NCBI GenBank assembly: GCA_002886105.1
Contig: CP025776.1
Span: 1,054,001-1,118,000, forward strand
Direction: 5' to 3'
Length of the DNA stretch: 64,000 nucleotides
Origin: Enterobacter sp. EA-1
Lineage (GTDB): Bacteria > Pseudomonadota > Gammaproteobacteria > Enterobacterales > Enterobacteriaceae
Below are positions 1 to 10,853 of the stretch, one piece after another. Each line of letters opens with the position of its first letter. Positions within the stretch are counted from its first letter, which is position 1. The position numbers and the translations under genes were made by a program. The notes under the pieces were generated by a model. The model saw only the letters and a list, made by a program, of their open reading frames with translations. It did not search any database and had not been told where the DNA came from.

Positions 1-658
1 CATCGGCGTTTTGCTGTAATAACGCCGTACTGCGCGGGTCAGATACTCCACGGGATTTTGCCGACAGGCGCACCATATTCTCCAGCGCATGATCGCCAAA
101 CTGCGTTTTATCGTGCATCGCTTCCACGGTGGATTTCAGCCATTGCGGGGTATCATCAATCACCTGCTCTTCACGGTAATGGCGTAAGCGGTTGATAATG
201 TGGAAGGTAATGGCTTCAACAAATTCATCCAGCCCGCTTTCACGAAAATTGAGCGAGGAGATCACCGTCTCGACATAGGCACCGGAACGCGCTGGTGGTG
301 CGGTAAGCCTGCGAGGCGACAAAGCAAAACGGCAGCAGCGCAAGATAATGCTGTTCGAAGAACCGCTTGCTGATACCCACGTTCAGAATCCGCGTCGCGC
401 CGAATTCGTAGAAACTTTGATGGTGCGATCCCAACGGAATAAACACGAAATCGCCACGCTCCAGCAGCACGCGCTTACCGTTAATGACCGTAATAGCGAC
501 CGGTTAACACAAGGGTAAACTCGTAGTAGTCGTGCTGATGCAGCCCGCTGGCGCTCTCCGTTTTGTTGTAGATAAACACATGGAAATTTTTGCCGTTAAA
601 ACAACTGCTGCTCACGGACGGTGGTGATTTCACGGGTGTTGACCTGCGGCTGCATCAT
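1..658 (-). CDS. chbR: ChbR, AraC-family regulator of the chitobiose operon (3' end outside window)
   Basis: This is the dual activator/repressor of the chb operon, with an N-terminal cupin-like sensor and a C-terminal AraC helix-turn-helix. Stretches such as [19 protein letters not shown] and [20 protein letters not shown] follow E. coli ChbR almost residue for residue, and the left edge falls in the DNA-binding domain. The start is the first of two adjacent ATGs, matching the MMQP start of E. coli ChbR. The frame breaks near 240 and near 495, where bases are lost after RYY; these look like sequence errors. The gene lies 7 bp downstream of chbA in the same operon, as in E. coli. Confidence 0.93.
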
Positions 659-665
659 TTGCTCC

Positions 666-1016
666 TCACTTATTCAGCATTTCATGAACATCGATCAACT
701 CGGTAACCAGTTCACGCGCCAGCATGGCGTTCATCAGATGATCCTGCGCATGCACCAGCACCAGGGCTTACGTTGATTCTTCCTTCGCCCTGATCGTCTT
801 CAATCAGTTTAGTCTGCACCCGATGTGCCTCATTAAGCGCCATGCGCGACTGTTCCATCATGGTTCGCGCGGCGGCGAAATCGCCCAGTTTGGCCTGTTT
901 CAGCGCCGCATAGGCCAGCTGCGCGCCTGACCGGCGTTGATGATAAGCCCCATAATCACTTCTTCCAGCGCATCGGTTGCCAGCGGCGTCTCCATGGCAT
1001 TGTCGATATCGAACAT
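666..1016 (-). CDS. chbA: ChbA, PTS N,N'-diacetylchitobiose EIIA component
   Basis: This is the cytoplasmic EIIA protein of the lactose/chitobiose PTS class. It passes phosphate from HPr to ChbB. The N-terminus has the family stretch EEVIMGLIINAGQ, and the segment LVLVHAQDHLM carries the conserved phospho-acceptor histidine region. The repaired length of about 116 residues equals E. coli ChbA. An AAGGAG ribosome site lies just upstream of the ATG. Two indels (a lost C before TGGCCTATG and an extra C before TGGTGCTG) break the frame but compensate in length. It lies between chbC and chbR. Confidence 0.92.
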
Positions 1017-1066
1017 GGTGTCTCCTTGTAAGCGGCCCGGCAGGCGTAGGTGCATGCCGGTGATGA

Positions 1067-2419
1067 TCAGAATTTCAACGCGTTCGCGATATCTTCTTCG
1101 CTCTCTTCCTCTTCAATGGCGTGTTGCGCTTTGTTGGCGACCACCACGAAGGGGAGGTAGATCAGCGTGGCGATGCCGAGGTTGAACAGCGCCAGCAACA
1201 GGGCGGCGATGCTGCCATTGGTGTTAAAAGCGCCCAACCCGGTTGGCATGGTCCATGGCGCAATGTTGGTAATCGGCGGAATAATGCCCGCGTAGTAAGC
1301 CAGCAGGGTGATGGCTGCCAGCACCGGTTGCACCAGAATAAACGGGATAAACATGACCGGGTTCATGATGATCGGCAGACCAAACAGGATCGGTTCGTTA
1401 ATCTGGAAGAGACCGGATGGCAGCGCCAGTTTGGCGACTGGCGGTGATCCGCGCGGCGTGATGCGATAAAGATGGCAATGATCAGGGTTGCGCCGCTGCC
1501 GCCAAGGAAAATATAGGAATCCAGCATCGGTTTCGCCCAGACGTGGAAGGTTTTTCCGGCTTCCAGCGCCGCGGCCACGGAGCCATATTGCTGGTATGTG
1601 GCAATGTTCTCCAGCGCCCACGGGGTCATGATGCCGCTATCCAGCGCGGTCAGCGCCAGCGAACCGTGAATACCGAAGAACCACAGCAGCGGTACAAACA
1701 GCACGTAAACCCAGCCGACAATGCTGCCGAGCGAAGCCAGCGGCGTGGAAATGGTATCCATAATGATTTGATGGAAGTTGGTGCCCGCGTTCGCCAGCGC
1801 CCGGGCGATAACCCCCATGATCGAGAGAATAATAAAGCCGGGAATTAACGCTGAGAAAGAGCGGGAAACCGATGCAGGTACGCTATCCGGTAAGGTGATC
1901 ACCCAGTTGCGGCGCACAATAAACGTGAACATTTCCGCCACTGCGAGGCCAATAATAATCCCGGAGATAATATTGGCGCCGCCTAACCAGTTTGCCCCCC
2001 ACAGCATAGGCTTCACCCACGCTGTAAGGCGTCACGGTCATAAATGCGGCGATGGATAACAGCCCGGCGGCCAGCGCATCCACTTTGCGCTCTTCCGCCA
2101 GCGCCATACCAATAAAGAAGGGCGCCATTAATGACATGATCCCCCAGCGTGCCGTTGTAGACATTGCCGCCAATGCCTTTCAGGCCGTTAAGCGTTTCAA
2201 TGGTGGATGCATCAAGGCGCACGCCCAGCGAATAGAAAAAACGATCCGTCGCCAAAACTCAGAAAAACGTTGTTGATCAGAACGAACATCGCCCCGGCAA
2301 GGGTTAATGGCATCAGCCGGATAAAGCCATTTTAATGGCGTTAACGTGGGAGTTGCTTTCCTATTTTAACTGCAAAAGGAAGAAGTATCTTTTCAAGTGG
2401 AAGCAATGGCATTACTCAT
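1067..2419 (-). CDS. chbC: ChbC, PTS N,N'-diacetylchitobiose permease EIIC
   Basis: This membrane permease takes up and phosphorylates chitobiose together with ChbA and ChbB. Long blocks match E. coli ChbC, including [27 protein letters not shown]-like loop [32 protein letters not shown] and the C-terminus [10 protein letters not shown]. The repaired length is about 451 residues (E. coli 452). The start was placed at the ATG encoding MSNAIAS, matching the family N-terminus. At least four frame breaks occur (near 2330, 2170, 2010 and 1440), mostly at short homopolymers. It follows chbB after a 73-bp gap that contains a hairpin. Confidence 0.93.
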
Positions 2420-2437
2420 AGAAAAATACCCTTAATG

Positions 2438-2458
2438 ACCGCGCGAATATCGCGCGGT
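2438..2458. repeat. Intercistronic hairpin between chbB and chbC
   Basis: Two 9-bp arms (ACCGCGCGA and its complement) are separated by a 3-nt loop. No T-tract follows on the transcribed strand. It is therefore more likely an RNA stability or processing element within the chb mRNA than a full terminator. Confidence 0.6.
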
Positions 2459-2492
2459 GAACATGAGGAAATAACGATGGAATGGCAAAAAA

Positions 2493-2816
2493 TCAGTGGG
2501 CAGCGGCTTTTTTTGATTGCCGCGACGGCCGCTTTTAACACCCCTAAGCCATCGACTTTGCCGTACAGCAGGGAGTCGATCACTTCAACGGGTTTATCGG
2601 GTAACAAGCGCTGGATTTCCAGGGGAGCAGATAGGCGATTTGCGGGCCTAATAAGACGACATCCGCACGGGGGCCTTTTTCCGCGGCCAGCGTCTCAGAA
2701 AATGCTTCAATAATGACCGGGACCTCATATTTTTCAGCCTGAGCCCGCATCTTAGAGACCAGCAGCGATGTCGACATGCCCGCAGAACAAAACAGATAAA
2801 TATGTTTCTTTTCCAT
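2493..2816 (-). CDS. chbB: ChbB, PTS N,N'-diacetylchitobiose EIIB component
   Basis: This small cytoplasmic EIIB protein carries the phospho-cysteine in the motif [18 protein letters not shown] (Cys near residue 10). It is the first gene of the chb operon. The start is the ATG giving MEKKHIY, as in E. coli. The C-terminus is recovered as IKKAAAH and a stop once an extra A in the AAAAAAA run is ignored. A second frame break lies near 2630. The repaired length of about 107 residues fits the family (106). Confidence 0.93.
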
Positions 2817-3031
2817 AAACTCGACCCTCAATGTGCGTTTCGGCGGCCAGATGTCGGTTCTGGCTACTGGTTACAGCGGAAAACTTTTTCCCGGACTGAA
2901 ACAAGTATACGGTAGCGCTTCCGGAGTCGGTATTTCCTCAGTTAACAAAATTGTCTGTGGTTGACTCGGTGCTATGCACCTCTTCACACTTTGGGTAAAT
3001 GGGCGGGGAAAACGCCATCGGGGGAGGGATG
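2817..3031 (-). promoter_or_regulatory. Upstream region of the chb operon
   Basis: This gap precedes chbB and must contain the chb promoter; in E. coli this region binds NagC, ChbR and CRP. I could not assign individual operator sites with confidence. The right half also holds the 3' flank of maeA. Confidence 0.4.
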
Positions 3032-3053
3032 ACGGAGGACCGTAGTCCTCCGT
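3032..3053 (-). terminator. Hairpin downstream of maeA
   Basis: There are perfect 9-bp arms (ACGGAGGAC / GTCCTCCGT) with a 4-nt loop, 13 bp beyond the maeA stop. The following T-tract on the minus strand is weak (TTTT about 20 nt on). This is a probable terminator separating maeA from chb. Confidence 0.5.
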
Positions 3054-3065
3054 GGTCAGGCAGGT

Positions 3066-4753
3066 TTAGAAAGAGGCGCGTTTATAGGCGCTGTAGGTGG
3101 CGTTCCACCGAGGTTTTATCCAGAGGCTTTGCTGCAACGCGTCTTCGCTCATCGCGGGCGCAACGCCTTCTTGCTGCGCCACACGGGCGACTTCAAGCGC
3201 AATCGCACGAGACACGCTTTCGATCATTTCCACCGGCGGCAATAATCCACCTTTCTCGGTCGTTGCCAGCGGCGAATGCGCCGCAAGGGTTTTACTGGCC
3301 GTGACCAGCATTGCTTCTGTTACGCGGCTGGCTTTGCTTTGCCAGTACGCCGAGGCCAAGGCCGGGGAAGATATAGGCGTTATTACACTGGGCAATCTCG
3401 TAATGTTCGTCCTGCCAGAATACCGGCGCAAACGGGCTGCCGGTGGCAATCAGCGCAGCGCCCTGCGTCCATTCGATCAGATCTTTGGGCTGCGCTTCCG
3501 CACGTGACGTGGGGTTGGACAGCGGCATAATAATCGGGCGCGGGCAGTGGCGATGCATCTCTTTGACCACCTCTTCGCTGGAACAGCCCCGGCTGACCGG
3601 AGACGCCAATCAGCACGGTTGCGGGCATTGCGCACCACTTCCAGCAGCGAAATATTGGACGACTCAACCGTCCAGTGGGCGATGCTCGCTCGCGAGGTGA
3701 CCAGATTTTGCTGGAAATCCAGCAAATTAGGCATGTCATCCGTCAGCAGACCAAAGCGATCAATCATGAAAATGTTGTTGCGCGCCTGCTCCGGCGTTGC
3801 GCCGTCAGCAACCATCAGCGCCATGATCTTGTCGGCGATACCGCACCCGGCCGAGCCGCTACCGAGGAACACCACGCGCTGATCGCGTAAACGTGTCCCC
3901 GCCACCTGCGATGCTGCCATCAGCGTGCCGGAGGTGACCGCAGCGGTTCCCTGAATATCGTCGTTAAAGCAGCACAGTTCATTACGGTAGCGGTTAAGCA
4001 GTTTCGTCGCGTTTTTCTGCGCAAAATCTTCAAATTGCAGCAGCACGTCCGGCCAGCGAGTCTTCACGGCCTCCAATGAACATATCCATAAACTCAAGAT
4101 ATTCATCGTCGCTGATGCGCGGATGCCGCCAGCCCATGTACAGCGGATCTTCCGGTGCTGGGTATTGTTAGTGCCGACATCCAGCATAATAGGCAGCGTT
4201 GACGCCGGGTGAATCCCCCCGCAGGCGGTATACAACGAGAGTTTGCCAATCGGAATGCCCATCCCGCCGACGCCCTGATCGCCCAGACCCGAGGATACGT
4301 TCGCCATCGGTCACGACGATCACGCGGATGTCGTTACGGGAGAAGCTTTGCAGCATCTCATCAATATGATGACGGTTCGGCCACGAGATAAATAACCCGC
4401 GTGCGCGGCGGTAAATTCCTGAGAAGTGTTCGCAGGCTTCACCCACTGTCGGGGTATAAATAATCGGCAGCGTTTCCTGCATATGCGTGCGCAGCAGGTT
4501 ATAAAATAAGGTCTCGTTGGTATCCTGAATATTGCGCAGGTACACATGGCGAGAGATATCTTTTGAAATGGCAGAACTGTTTCCACGCGCGATCGGTTTG
4601 CTCTTCAATGCTTTCAACATTGTGAGGTAATAAACCGTGCAGGTTAAAGGCGAGGCGCTCTTCTTCAGTAAACGCCAGTCCTTTATTCAGTAACGGGTTT
4701 TCCAGTAACACTGCGCCATTATAAGGCGTATAAAGTGTTTCTTTGCGTGACAT
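3066..4753 (-). CDS. maeA: NAD-dependent malic enzyme MaeA
   Basis: The enzyme oxidatively decarboxylates L-malate to pyruvate with NAD. It matches E. coli MaeA across its whole length of about 563 residues: [13 protein letters not shown] in the N-terminal domain, the catalytic and metal-binding stretch [36 protein letters not shown], and the nucleotide motif [14 protein letters not shown]. The start gives [25 protein letters not shown], with an AGGAGCAGCAATA leader as ribosome site. It is split by about seven indels. It lies 62 bp downstream of the AEC carrier, so the two form a malate uptake and oxidation pair. Confidence 0.94.
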
Positions 4754-4815
4754 TATTGCTGCTCCTGACTAAATAATAACGACACCACGGTCGTTGTATC
4801 GGGGATATGAGGATC

Positions 4816-5749
4816 TCATGAAATCAGATAGATCATGATTCCCTCAGTTAATACGCCGATCGCGGTGCCAATAAGAATGGAAGAGGATGCGGACTCGATA
4901 TACGTTTCGCTGCGCAGGGCAAACATGCCCGCAGCGATAGCGGATGGGGTAGCGCCAATAATCACCACCTGCTGCATTAAGGTATGGCTCAGGCCGAAAG
5001 CCAGTCCGGCGGCAGCCATCATGGCAGGCTGGATCAGGTTTTTAATGCTGATGTTGGTAAACGTTTGCAGGTTCAACGACGGGCGCTCACCGTAGAACAG
5101 CAGGCCGAGAGCGAACAGCGACAGACCACCGGCAATTTTACCGACCATCTCAATTGGCGCGCTGAGCAGGTGCGGCAATTGCACGCCAGACTGAGCAGCA
5201 CCCCGGAGATAGGGATCCAGACGATAGGATTACGCACCGCACGCATCAGGTTCTGCAAAATCAATTTGCCGGGGATGCAGCGCTTCGCTGTCGGCATTTT
5301 TATCCCCCATGCGGATCAGAATAATGGTCAACGGGATCATAAATACGCTGGTGATTGTTGCCGATCAGCACGCCTAGAAAGCCTTCCGGCCCGATCAGCA
5401 CCGCCAGTACCGGCGCGCCGAAATACGCCATATCAGGAAATGCGCAAACCGGACTGTATGGCGCTGGTTTTAATATCGTGGCGGAAAACATAGCGCGACA
5501 GGATCAGCGTCAGTAAATATGACCCCATCAGGCCAATAATCAGAACCGCCATAAACGAGAAGTTTTGATCTTTTCCGGGTTGGTGTTCAGTGCGCCGATA
5601 AACAGGTGGAAAGGGAGCGCAAATCGGATCACCACCGTGGCTAACACTGTGGCATCTTCACGACGCGTATAGCCTAATTTCCCGCTCAGCCAGCCCAATA
5701 GCATGATAAATACCAATGGGAATAAAGATTGTAAAAGTAGTGAAGGCAT
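4816..5749 (-). CDS. AEC-family transporter (auxin efflux carrier-like, probable malate/malonate permease)
   Basis: This is an integral membrane protein of the AEC family (MdcF type). It starts MPSLLLQSLFPLVFIMLLGWLSG and ends with the hydrophobic GTAIGVLTEGIMIYLIS. Several hydrophobic segments and the family pattern (GLAFGLSHTLMQQVVIIGATPSAIAAGMFAL) are visible. The repaired length is about 311 residues, usual for the family. There are frame breaks near 5540, 5490, 5350, 5300 and 5190. Its place directly upstream of maeA on the same strand suggests malate as substrate. That is inference from context only. Confidence 0.82.
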
Positions 5750-6191
5750 AAGATTTCACGGGTTTTGTTTTAACTTGTTTTCAGGCGGCACTCTATCGGG
5801 AGCCCTTATCCCCGGAGGTGACTGGAATCACACTTCTCCTGTTTTAATTAGTTTCATAATGGCTACTTTAATTAAACGGAAAATAAGAAAGGCTTAAGGT
5901 TTTATTTTTATTAGGAATATCTGAAATGAATGTTTTCCTGGTTACTTTATTTACAAATAACTGAGTTAAGTTATTTAAAATGGAATTACCACGACATTCA
6001 CAATTTTAACATTAGAAAACAGGCATGCTCTTTACAGTCAGCAGTCGTTGGTATTTATTCAATAATAACTTCCCTGGTGGCAATATTTATTACTTTGGTT
6101 TTATTTTTTCAAGCATTTTATCCATTACGAATAACCCTGAGGTTATTCCACGGCCCACTGTTATTCATTAATAGCGAATCAGGTGAAAATA
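5750..6191. promoter_or_regulatory. AT-rich divergent control region between the AEC-maeA pair and the 2HCT symporter
   Basis: The 442-bp gap between divergent gene starts has no supported gene. Its right part (about 5880-6180) is clearly AT-rich against the GC-rich surroundings, as expected for promoters and activator or CRP sites. I found no repeat strong enough to name a regulator. Confidence 0.45.
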
Positions 6192-7521
6192 ATGAAAGAT
6201 AATCCTCTTAACCCCTCTGTAGAAACCTCCCCGGCAGGCGGGCAACTCGCCCGTTTGCAAGGGCTTGAAGTCGGCGCGGTACCGCTGCTGCTGTTTGTGG
6301 GTATTGCTTCGATCGTTGCGGTATCGGCATCCGCCGGTTTACTGCCCAAAAATATGATTGGCGGCTGGCGGTGATCATGACGCTGGGCTTCGCCTTCGCC
6401 AAAATCGGGCGCATGCTGCCCGTCCTGAAAGACATTGGCGGACCGGCAATTCTGTGCCTGATGGTGCCGTCGGTGCTGGTCTATTTTGGCATGTTCGAAC
6501 CCCACACCATGGCGACGGTTCATCTGCTGATGAAAGAAGCCAACCTGCTCTATTTTGTCATTGCCTGTCTGGTGGTGGGCAGCATTCTGGGGATGAACCG
6601 GATTATCCTGATCCGGGGGATGATCCGTATGTTTGTGCCGCTGGTGGCCGGCACCGTGATGGCGGTGGTGTCGGGGCTGCTGGTGGGCATGCTGTTTGGT
6701 TACACGCCGTATCACACCTTTTTCTTTATCATCGTGCCGATCATTGGCGGTGGCATTGGCGAAGGGATATTACCGCTGTCGCTGGCCTATTCGGCTATCC
6801 TCGGGCAAACGCCGGATGTCTACGTCGCACAACTGGCGCCAGCGGCGGTGGTGGGTAATATTTTCGCCATTATTTGCGCCGGGGTGCTGGCGCGCATTGG
6901 CGTGCGCCGTCCTTCGCTTACCGGTAACGGTATGCTGATCCGCAGCGATGACGATAACCGTATTTTTACCCAGACCCAGAGCGCGCAGCAGACGGATTTC
7001 CAGTTAATGGGCGGCGGGTTGTTGATGATTTGCGCCTTTTTATCGTCGGCGGGTTATTTGGAAAAACTGGTGCATATTCCGGGACCGGTGCTGATGATCC
7101 TGATTGCCGTGCTGTGCAAATATGCGCAGGTGATCCCGGCGTCCATGGAGCAGGGCGCGCACAGTTGCTATAAATTCGTGTCGGCTGCGCTGGTCTGGCC
7201 GCTGATGATTGGCCTTGGCATGCTGTATGTGCCGCTGGAAAGCGTCGTGGCGGTCTTTTCCGTCGGTTATGTGGTGGTGTGCGGTTCGGTGGTGATAGCC
7301 ATGGCGCTCAGCGGCTATTTCATTGCGTCGTGGCTGAATATGTACCCGGTGGAAGCGGCGATAGTCACCAGTTGCCACAGTGGCTGGGCGGTACCGGCGA
7401 TGTGGCTATCCTCTCGGCGTCAAACCGTATGTCGCTGATGCCGTTTGCGCAGATCGCCACCCGTATTGGCGGTGCGTCGACGGTGATTGCGGCAACGTTG
7501 TTGCTGAGCTGGGTAGTGTAA
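6192..7521 (+). CDS. 2-hydroxycarboxylate transporter family symporter (citrate/malate type)
   Basis: This is an inner-membrane secondary transporter of the 2HCT family (CitS, MaeP, CimH). About 443 residues after repair match the family length. The text shows multiple membrane segments and the family's glycine-rich re-entrant loop region ([21 protein letters not shown]). The second GG-containing loop near the C-terminus is broken by a frame error at about 7378. The start is the ATG giving MKDNPLNPS, with AGGTG 7 nt upstream. The divergent maeA operon argues for malate or citrate import into fermentative metabolism. Confidence 0.85.
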
Positions 7522-7528
7522 TGCCGAC

Positions 7529-7559
7529 AACACTGCGCTGCTAAGCGGCGCAGTGTTTT
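7529..7559 (+). terminator. Rho-independent terminator of the 2HCT symporter gene
   Basis: A 10-bp GC-rich stem (AACACTGCGC and its complement) with a 9-nt loop ends in TTTT and starts 8 bp after the stop codon. Confidence 0.8.
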
Positions 7560-7602
7560 GCTATCAAAAATTTGTCCGCAAGCAGGTGCCCTAAAAGATC
7601 CA

Positions 7603-7889
7603 TTAACGGAACAGCAAAAATAGCCAGACTGAGGCGGTAATAAACGCGACCAGCGTCGAGCCCACCATGCGGCAAGAAAGAAACGGCCAATGCTGTTGCG
7701 GGCTTTCAGCGCGCGGTAGTAGGTCAGGCTGAACTCCACATACCAGATAAACATCACCACCGCGATCAGCATCTGCATCAGTAGATTGTTGCCGACAAAC
7801 GCGCTGAATACCGTCTGCGTCAGATAATTTACCGGGTTAGCCAGCAGCCACCAGCCGAACGTTGTGGGGTTGAGCACCTTGTTGAACAC
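7603..7889 (-). CDS. Small membrane protein of unknown function
   Basis: About 95 residues after one indel near 7672. The start is a GTG with AAGGAG 6 nt upstream; an ATG six codons further up would lie within that ribosome site. The protein has three hydrophobic segments: around NYLTQTVFSAFVGNNLL, QMLIAVVMFIWYVEF, and the repaired C-terminal STLVAFITASVWLFLLFR. I do not recognise the family. It reads towards the 2HCT symporter gene and is divergent from the TetR gene, so it may share the TetR operator region. Confidence 0.6.
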
Positions 7890-7994
7890 ATCACACTCCT
7901 TTGTCATTTCACTCTGGTCGCCACTATACGCGGCTCGTACCCGTTCGGGTATGCCTGCGCGATGGTTGTGCTGGCGGCAAAATGGTAAAGTCAG

Positions 7995-8010
7995 ACTAAA
8001 CCGTTCAGTT
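7995..8010. promoter_or_regulatory. TetR-type operator in front of the TetR gene
   Basis: The 12-mer AACCGTTCAGTT at 7999-8010 fits the near-palindrome AACNGNNCNGTT and is preceded by ACTA. It ends 16 bp before the TTG start of the TetR gene. The same core, with 5 extra bases inserted, recurs at 12858-12882. Autoregulation is inferred. Confidence 0.6.
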
Positions 8011-8026
8011 AATTATCGAGGCAGCA

Positions 8027-8642
8027 TTGAGAACACTTAGCGAGGAACGTCGTCAGGCCATTATCACTGCCGCGGCGGCTGTTTTTCAGGAACAGGGCTA
8101 TGAGCGCACGTCGATGAGCGAAGTGGCCCGCCGGGCCGGTGGTTCCAAGGCCACGCTGTATAACTACTTCACCTCGAAAGAGGCGTTATTTGAGTCGGTG
8201 GTCAGAACCTACAGTACGCAATTCCTGACCCGAGGCGGCAGCCGAGTTAACCAGCCCGCAAAGCCAGACGCTTACGCTGGAAGAGCGGCTGACGCGCTTT
8301 GGCGTCAGCATGTTGCAGGTGCTGACCGGGGATAACCGGGCGCTGCAACTTTACCGCATTGTGGTGGGGAAGCCGGGCATTCGGATATCGGCACACTCTT
8401 TCGGGAGTCGGGCATCCGCGAAAGCATGGAAACACTGGCGCAGGTCATGGGCGAGGCGGTGCAGAAAGGGGAATTGGCCGAGGCCAGTCCGGCGCTGCTT
8501 GCCAGCCAGTTTACCGCGCTGATCAAAGCCGAGACGGACGCGCTGCTGCTGAAACAGGCGATCCCGGTCTTCACTCCGGCGCAGATCGGCGAGATGGTCA
8601 AACGCGGCGTCCGTCTTTTTTCTGTATGGTGCGCGGGCGTAA
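8027..8642 (+). CDS. TetR/AcrR-family transcriptional regulator
   Basis: The first 50 residues form a classic TetR helix-turn-helix (MSEVARRAGGSKATLYNYFTSKEALFESVV). The C-terminal part is the usual ligand-binding helix bundle, ending LFLYGARA once an extra T in a T6 run near 8620 is discounted. A second indel lies near 8235. The repaired length is about 205 residues. The start is TTG with GAGG upstream. The stop codon directly abuts the stop of the convergent pqiC-like gene. Because its operator motif also lies upstream of the lipoprotein-pqi genes, it probably represses them; this is inference. Confidence 0.85.
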
Positions 8643-9234
8643 TTACCGGGGGCAAACCGCGTGCTGATAGCCAGATGCCGCCCACTGCGACAGGGTGCTG
8701 GCTATCTGCCCGGCAAGTTGCGCCACCTGCGTTTGCCGGGGCGGCGTACATATCATCCTGTCCCGTTAATGCTCGCGTTAAGCGGCTCTGGCACAGCAAT
8801 ACGCCGCGCTGCCCGTTCCTTTGACCGCCAGCCGCCAGTCAGCTTCCGAGGGCTAAGGGCGACCAGCTATCAAAACGCCGCAGTTGCAACTGGATGAGGA
8901 TCACCGGACGGGACGGCTCGCGCCAGACCGTCGACATCCTGCGCCCCCAGTTGCGCCGACATACCTGCGGAGAGCGCGTTGCAACTCCTCCGAGTGGGTT
9001 CAGCCAGCGTTCGTTTTCCCGTATCGCCATGCCGCTTTGCCCCAGACGAACCACCACCTGCTGCCCGTCCAGTTGCGAGGGCACACCCGGCGCAAATACA
9101 TCAATATCATACGGCGCGGCCTGTACCGCGTGCGGCGGTGAAACGGGCGATAACAGCGTGTGGTAGCGCACAGGCGCGGAGGTACAGCCGCACAGCAGTA
9201 CGATGACCGTGGTGAAGAGGGTACGGATACTCAT
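8643..9234 (-). CDS. pqiC: PqiC-like outer-membrane lipoprotein
   Basis: This is the lipoprotein partner of a PqiAB MCE system. It has a signal peptide with lipobox LLCGC (Cys near residue 16), followed by SAPVRYHTLLSPVS. The middle (DIDVFAPGVPSQLDGQQVVVRLG) follows the PqiC/YmbA domain. The end is recovered as VAQLAGQIASTLSQWAASGYQ. Several indels occur between 8690 and 8990. The start ATG overlaps the pqiB stop (ATGA). The operon suggests a lipid-transport complex across the periplasm. It could be a paralogue rather than the true pqiC. Confidence 0.82.
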
Positions 9235-10853
9235 GGTTTTTCTGCCTGAGGCGTTGTGTCGGGGTGAGTGGGATCGGCGGGGTGCCGGTCAGCAGCGATT
9301 CCGGGTTGCGCGTCAGTTGCCCGGAAAGACCGCGCAGGGATTTCAGCGTGCGTGTTGTCTCTTGCAGCGCTTGCAGAATGTTAAGCACCAGCGGCGAATC
9401 GTCTTCCAGTAGCGTACGCGCATTATCCGCCGTGGCCTGTGTGTGCTGCATCAGCGTGGCCGCCGCGGGCAGGGTTTGGCTGTTCACGGTTTTCAGGGTT
9501 TTGTTCAGTTCTACCAGTGCGCCATTGAGGTTATTGCCGAGGGAGGCGAGGGCAGTTTATCCACCTTATTGACGATACTGGCCACCTGCTGTTGGATGTC
9601 ATCCGAGGGCTACCGCCAATGGTCGGGATACGCAGCGGCACCGCATCGAGATCAAACGGCACGGCGGGGCGTTCGGGAAAAAGTCGATGGAGACGAAAAG
9701 CTGCCCGGTCAGCAGACTGCCGGTCGAGACTTGCGCCCGTAAACCGCGCGATACCAGTTCGCGGGTAAATAACGCCGTCGCCCGGTCGAGATCGTTGGCA
9801 TGCGGCGGCAACTTTTGCAGCACATTGCCCATGCGTGACGGATAAACGTCGATATCGACCAGTGTCGGGAACGCATAATGCTGCGGGTCGTAATCCGGTG
9901 TTGATGGCTTTCACGCGGCCAATCACCACGCTGGAGAAGGCCACGGGTGCGCCAATGCTCAAACCGTGGAGCGCGCGATCGAAGCGTAAGCGAAAGGTGA
10001 TCGGCGGGCCGTCGGCGGGGGCCATCGCGGATTCTTCATCCGGCGCAAGGCGATAGATGGCGGGTTCAGTCTCCGGTGCTGGCGGGGCGTCGTCTGGCGT
10101 AGAAAACGCAATACCGCCGCTGAGGATGGTGGCGACGGTGCCGGTTTTAAGACGAAAACCGCCGCTTCCTGCCGACAGGTCAATGCCGCTGGCATTCCAG
10201 AAACGCGTGGCGGCGGTCACCAGATGATCATAGGGCGCTTCAATAAATACGCTTAAGCGCACGCCTTTTCCCGTCGCTGCGCAGCGCAAAGGCGGTCACT
10301 TTCCCCACTTGCACTTTCCGGTAATAGACCGGGGAACCGCTCTCCAGCGATCCTAAATCATCTGCGTCAATCGTGAACAGGCGGCCCGGTACATCGCTGA
10401 CCACCGGCGGCGGGTTTTCCAGCCCGGTAAACGCATAGGTGGGCAGGCGGCTTTTGCCTTTATCGAGGCCGATATACGCACCGGAAAGCAGCGTGTCGAT
10501 GCCGCTGACGCCGCCGATGCTGACCCGCGGGCGTACTACCCAAAAGCGGGTATCCGCACGGGCAAGGTGGGCGGCGCTGCGGTTCAGCTTCACGTTAACG
10601 CGAACTGGTCATCTTCCTGACTGAGTGTGATCGCGGTAACGACGCCAACGGCGACATCTTTATATTTCACCTCGGTTTTGCCCGCTTCCAGTCCCGCCGC
10701 GCTACGAAAAGAGAGGGTAATGTCCGGGCCTTCCGCCAGCCGCGCCTGTAAAAGAATGTTGAGGGTGCAGGCCAGCGCAATCAATGGAATCACCCAGATC
10801 AGCGCGCTTTTCCAGTCCAGCCGCCCCCGTTTGCCCGCAGGAACACGGATCAT
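9231..10853 (-). CDS. pqiB: PqiB-like MCE-domain protein
   Basis: This periplasmic, membrane-anchored MCE protein forms the lipid tunnel between PqiA and PqiC. There is one N-terminal membrane helix (SALIWVIPLIALACTLNILL). MCE repeats follow (ITLSFRSAAGLEAGKTEVKYKDVAVGVVTAI, then the segments around 10330-10100 and 9960-9640), then a helical tail. The repaired length of about 540 residues fits three-MCE PqiB (E. coli 546). The start overlaps the pqiA stop by 4 bp. At least six indels are present. Confidence 0.87.

Noticed and set aside
2052-2276. Plus-strand open frames opposite chbC and similar antisense frames throughout
   Set aside because: They are shadows of conserved minus-strand genes without ribosome sites or family similarity.
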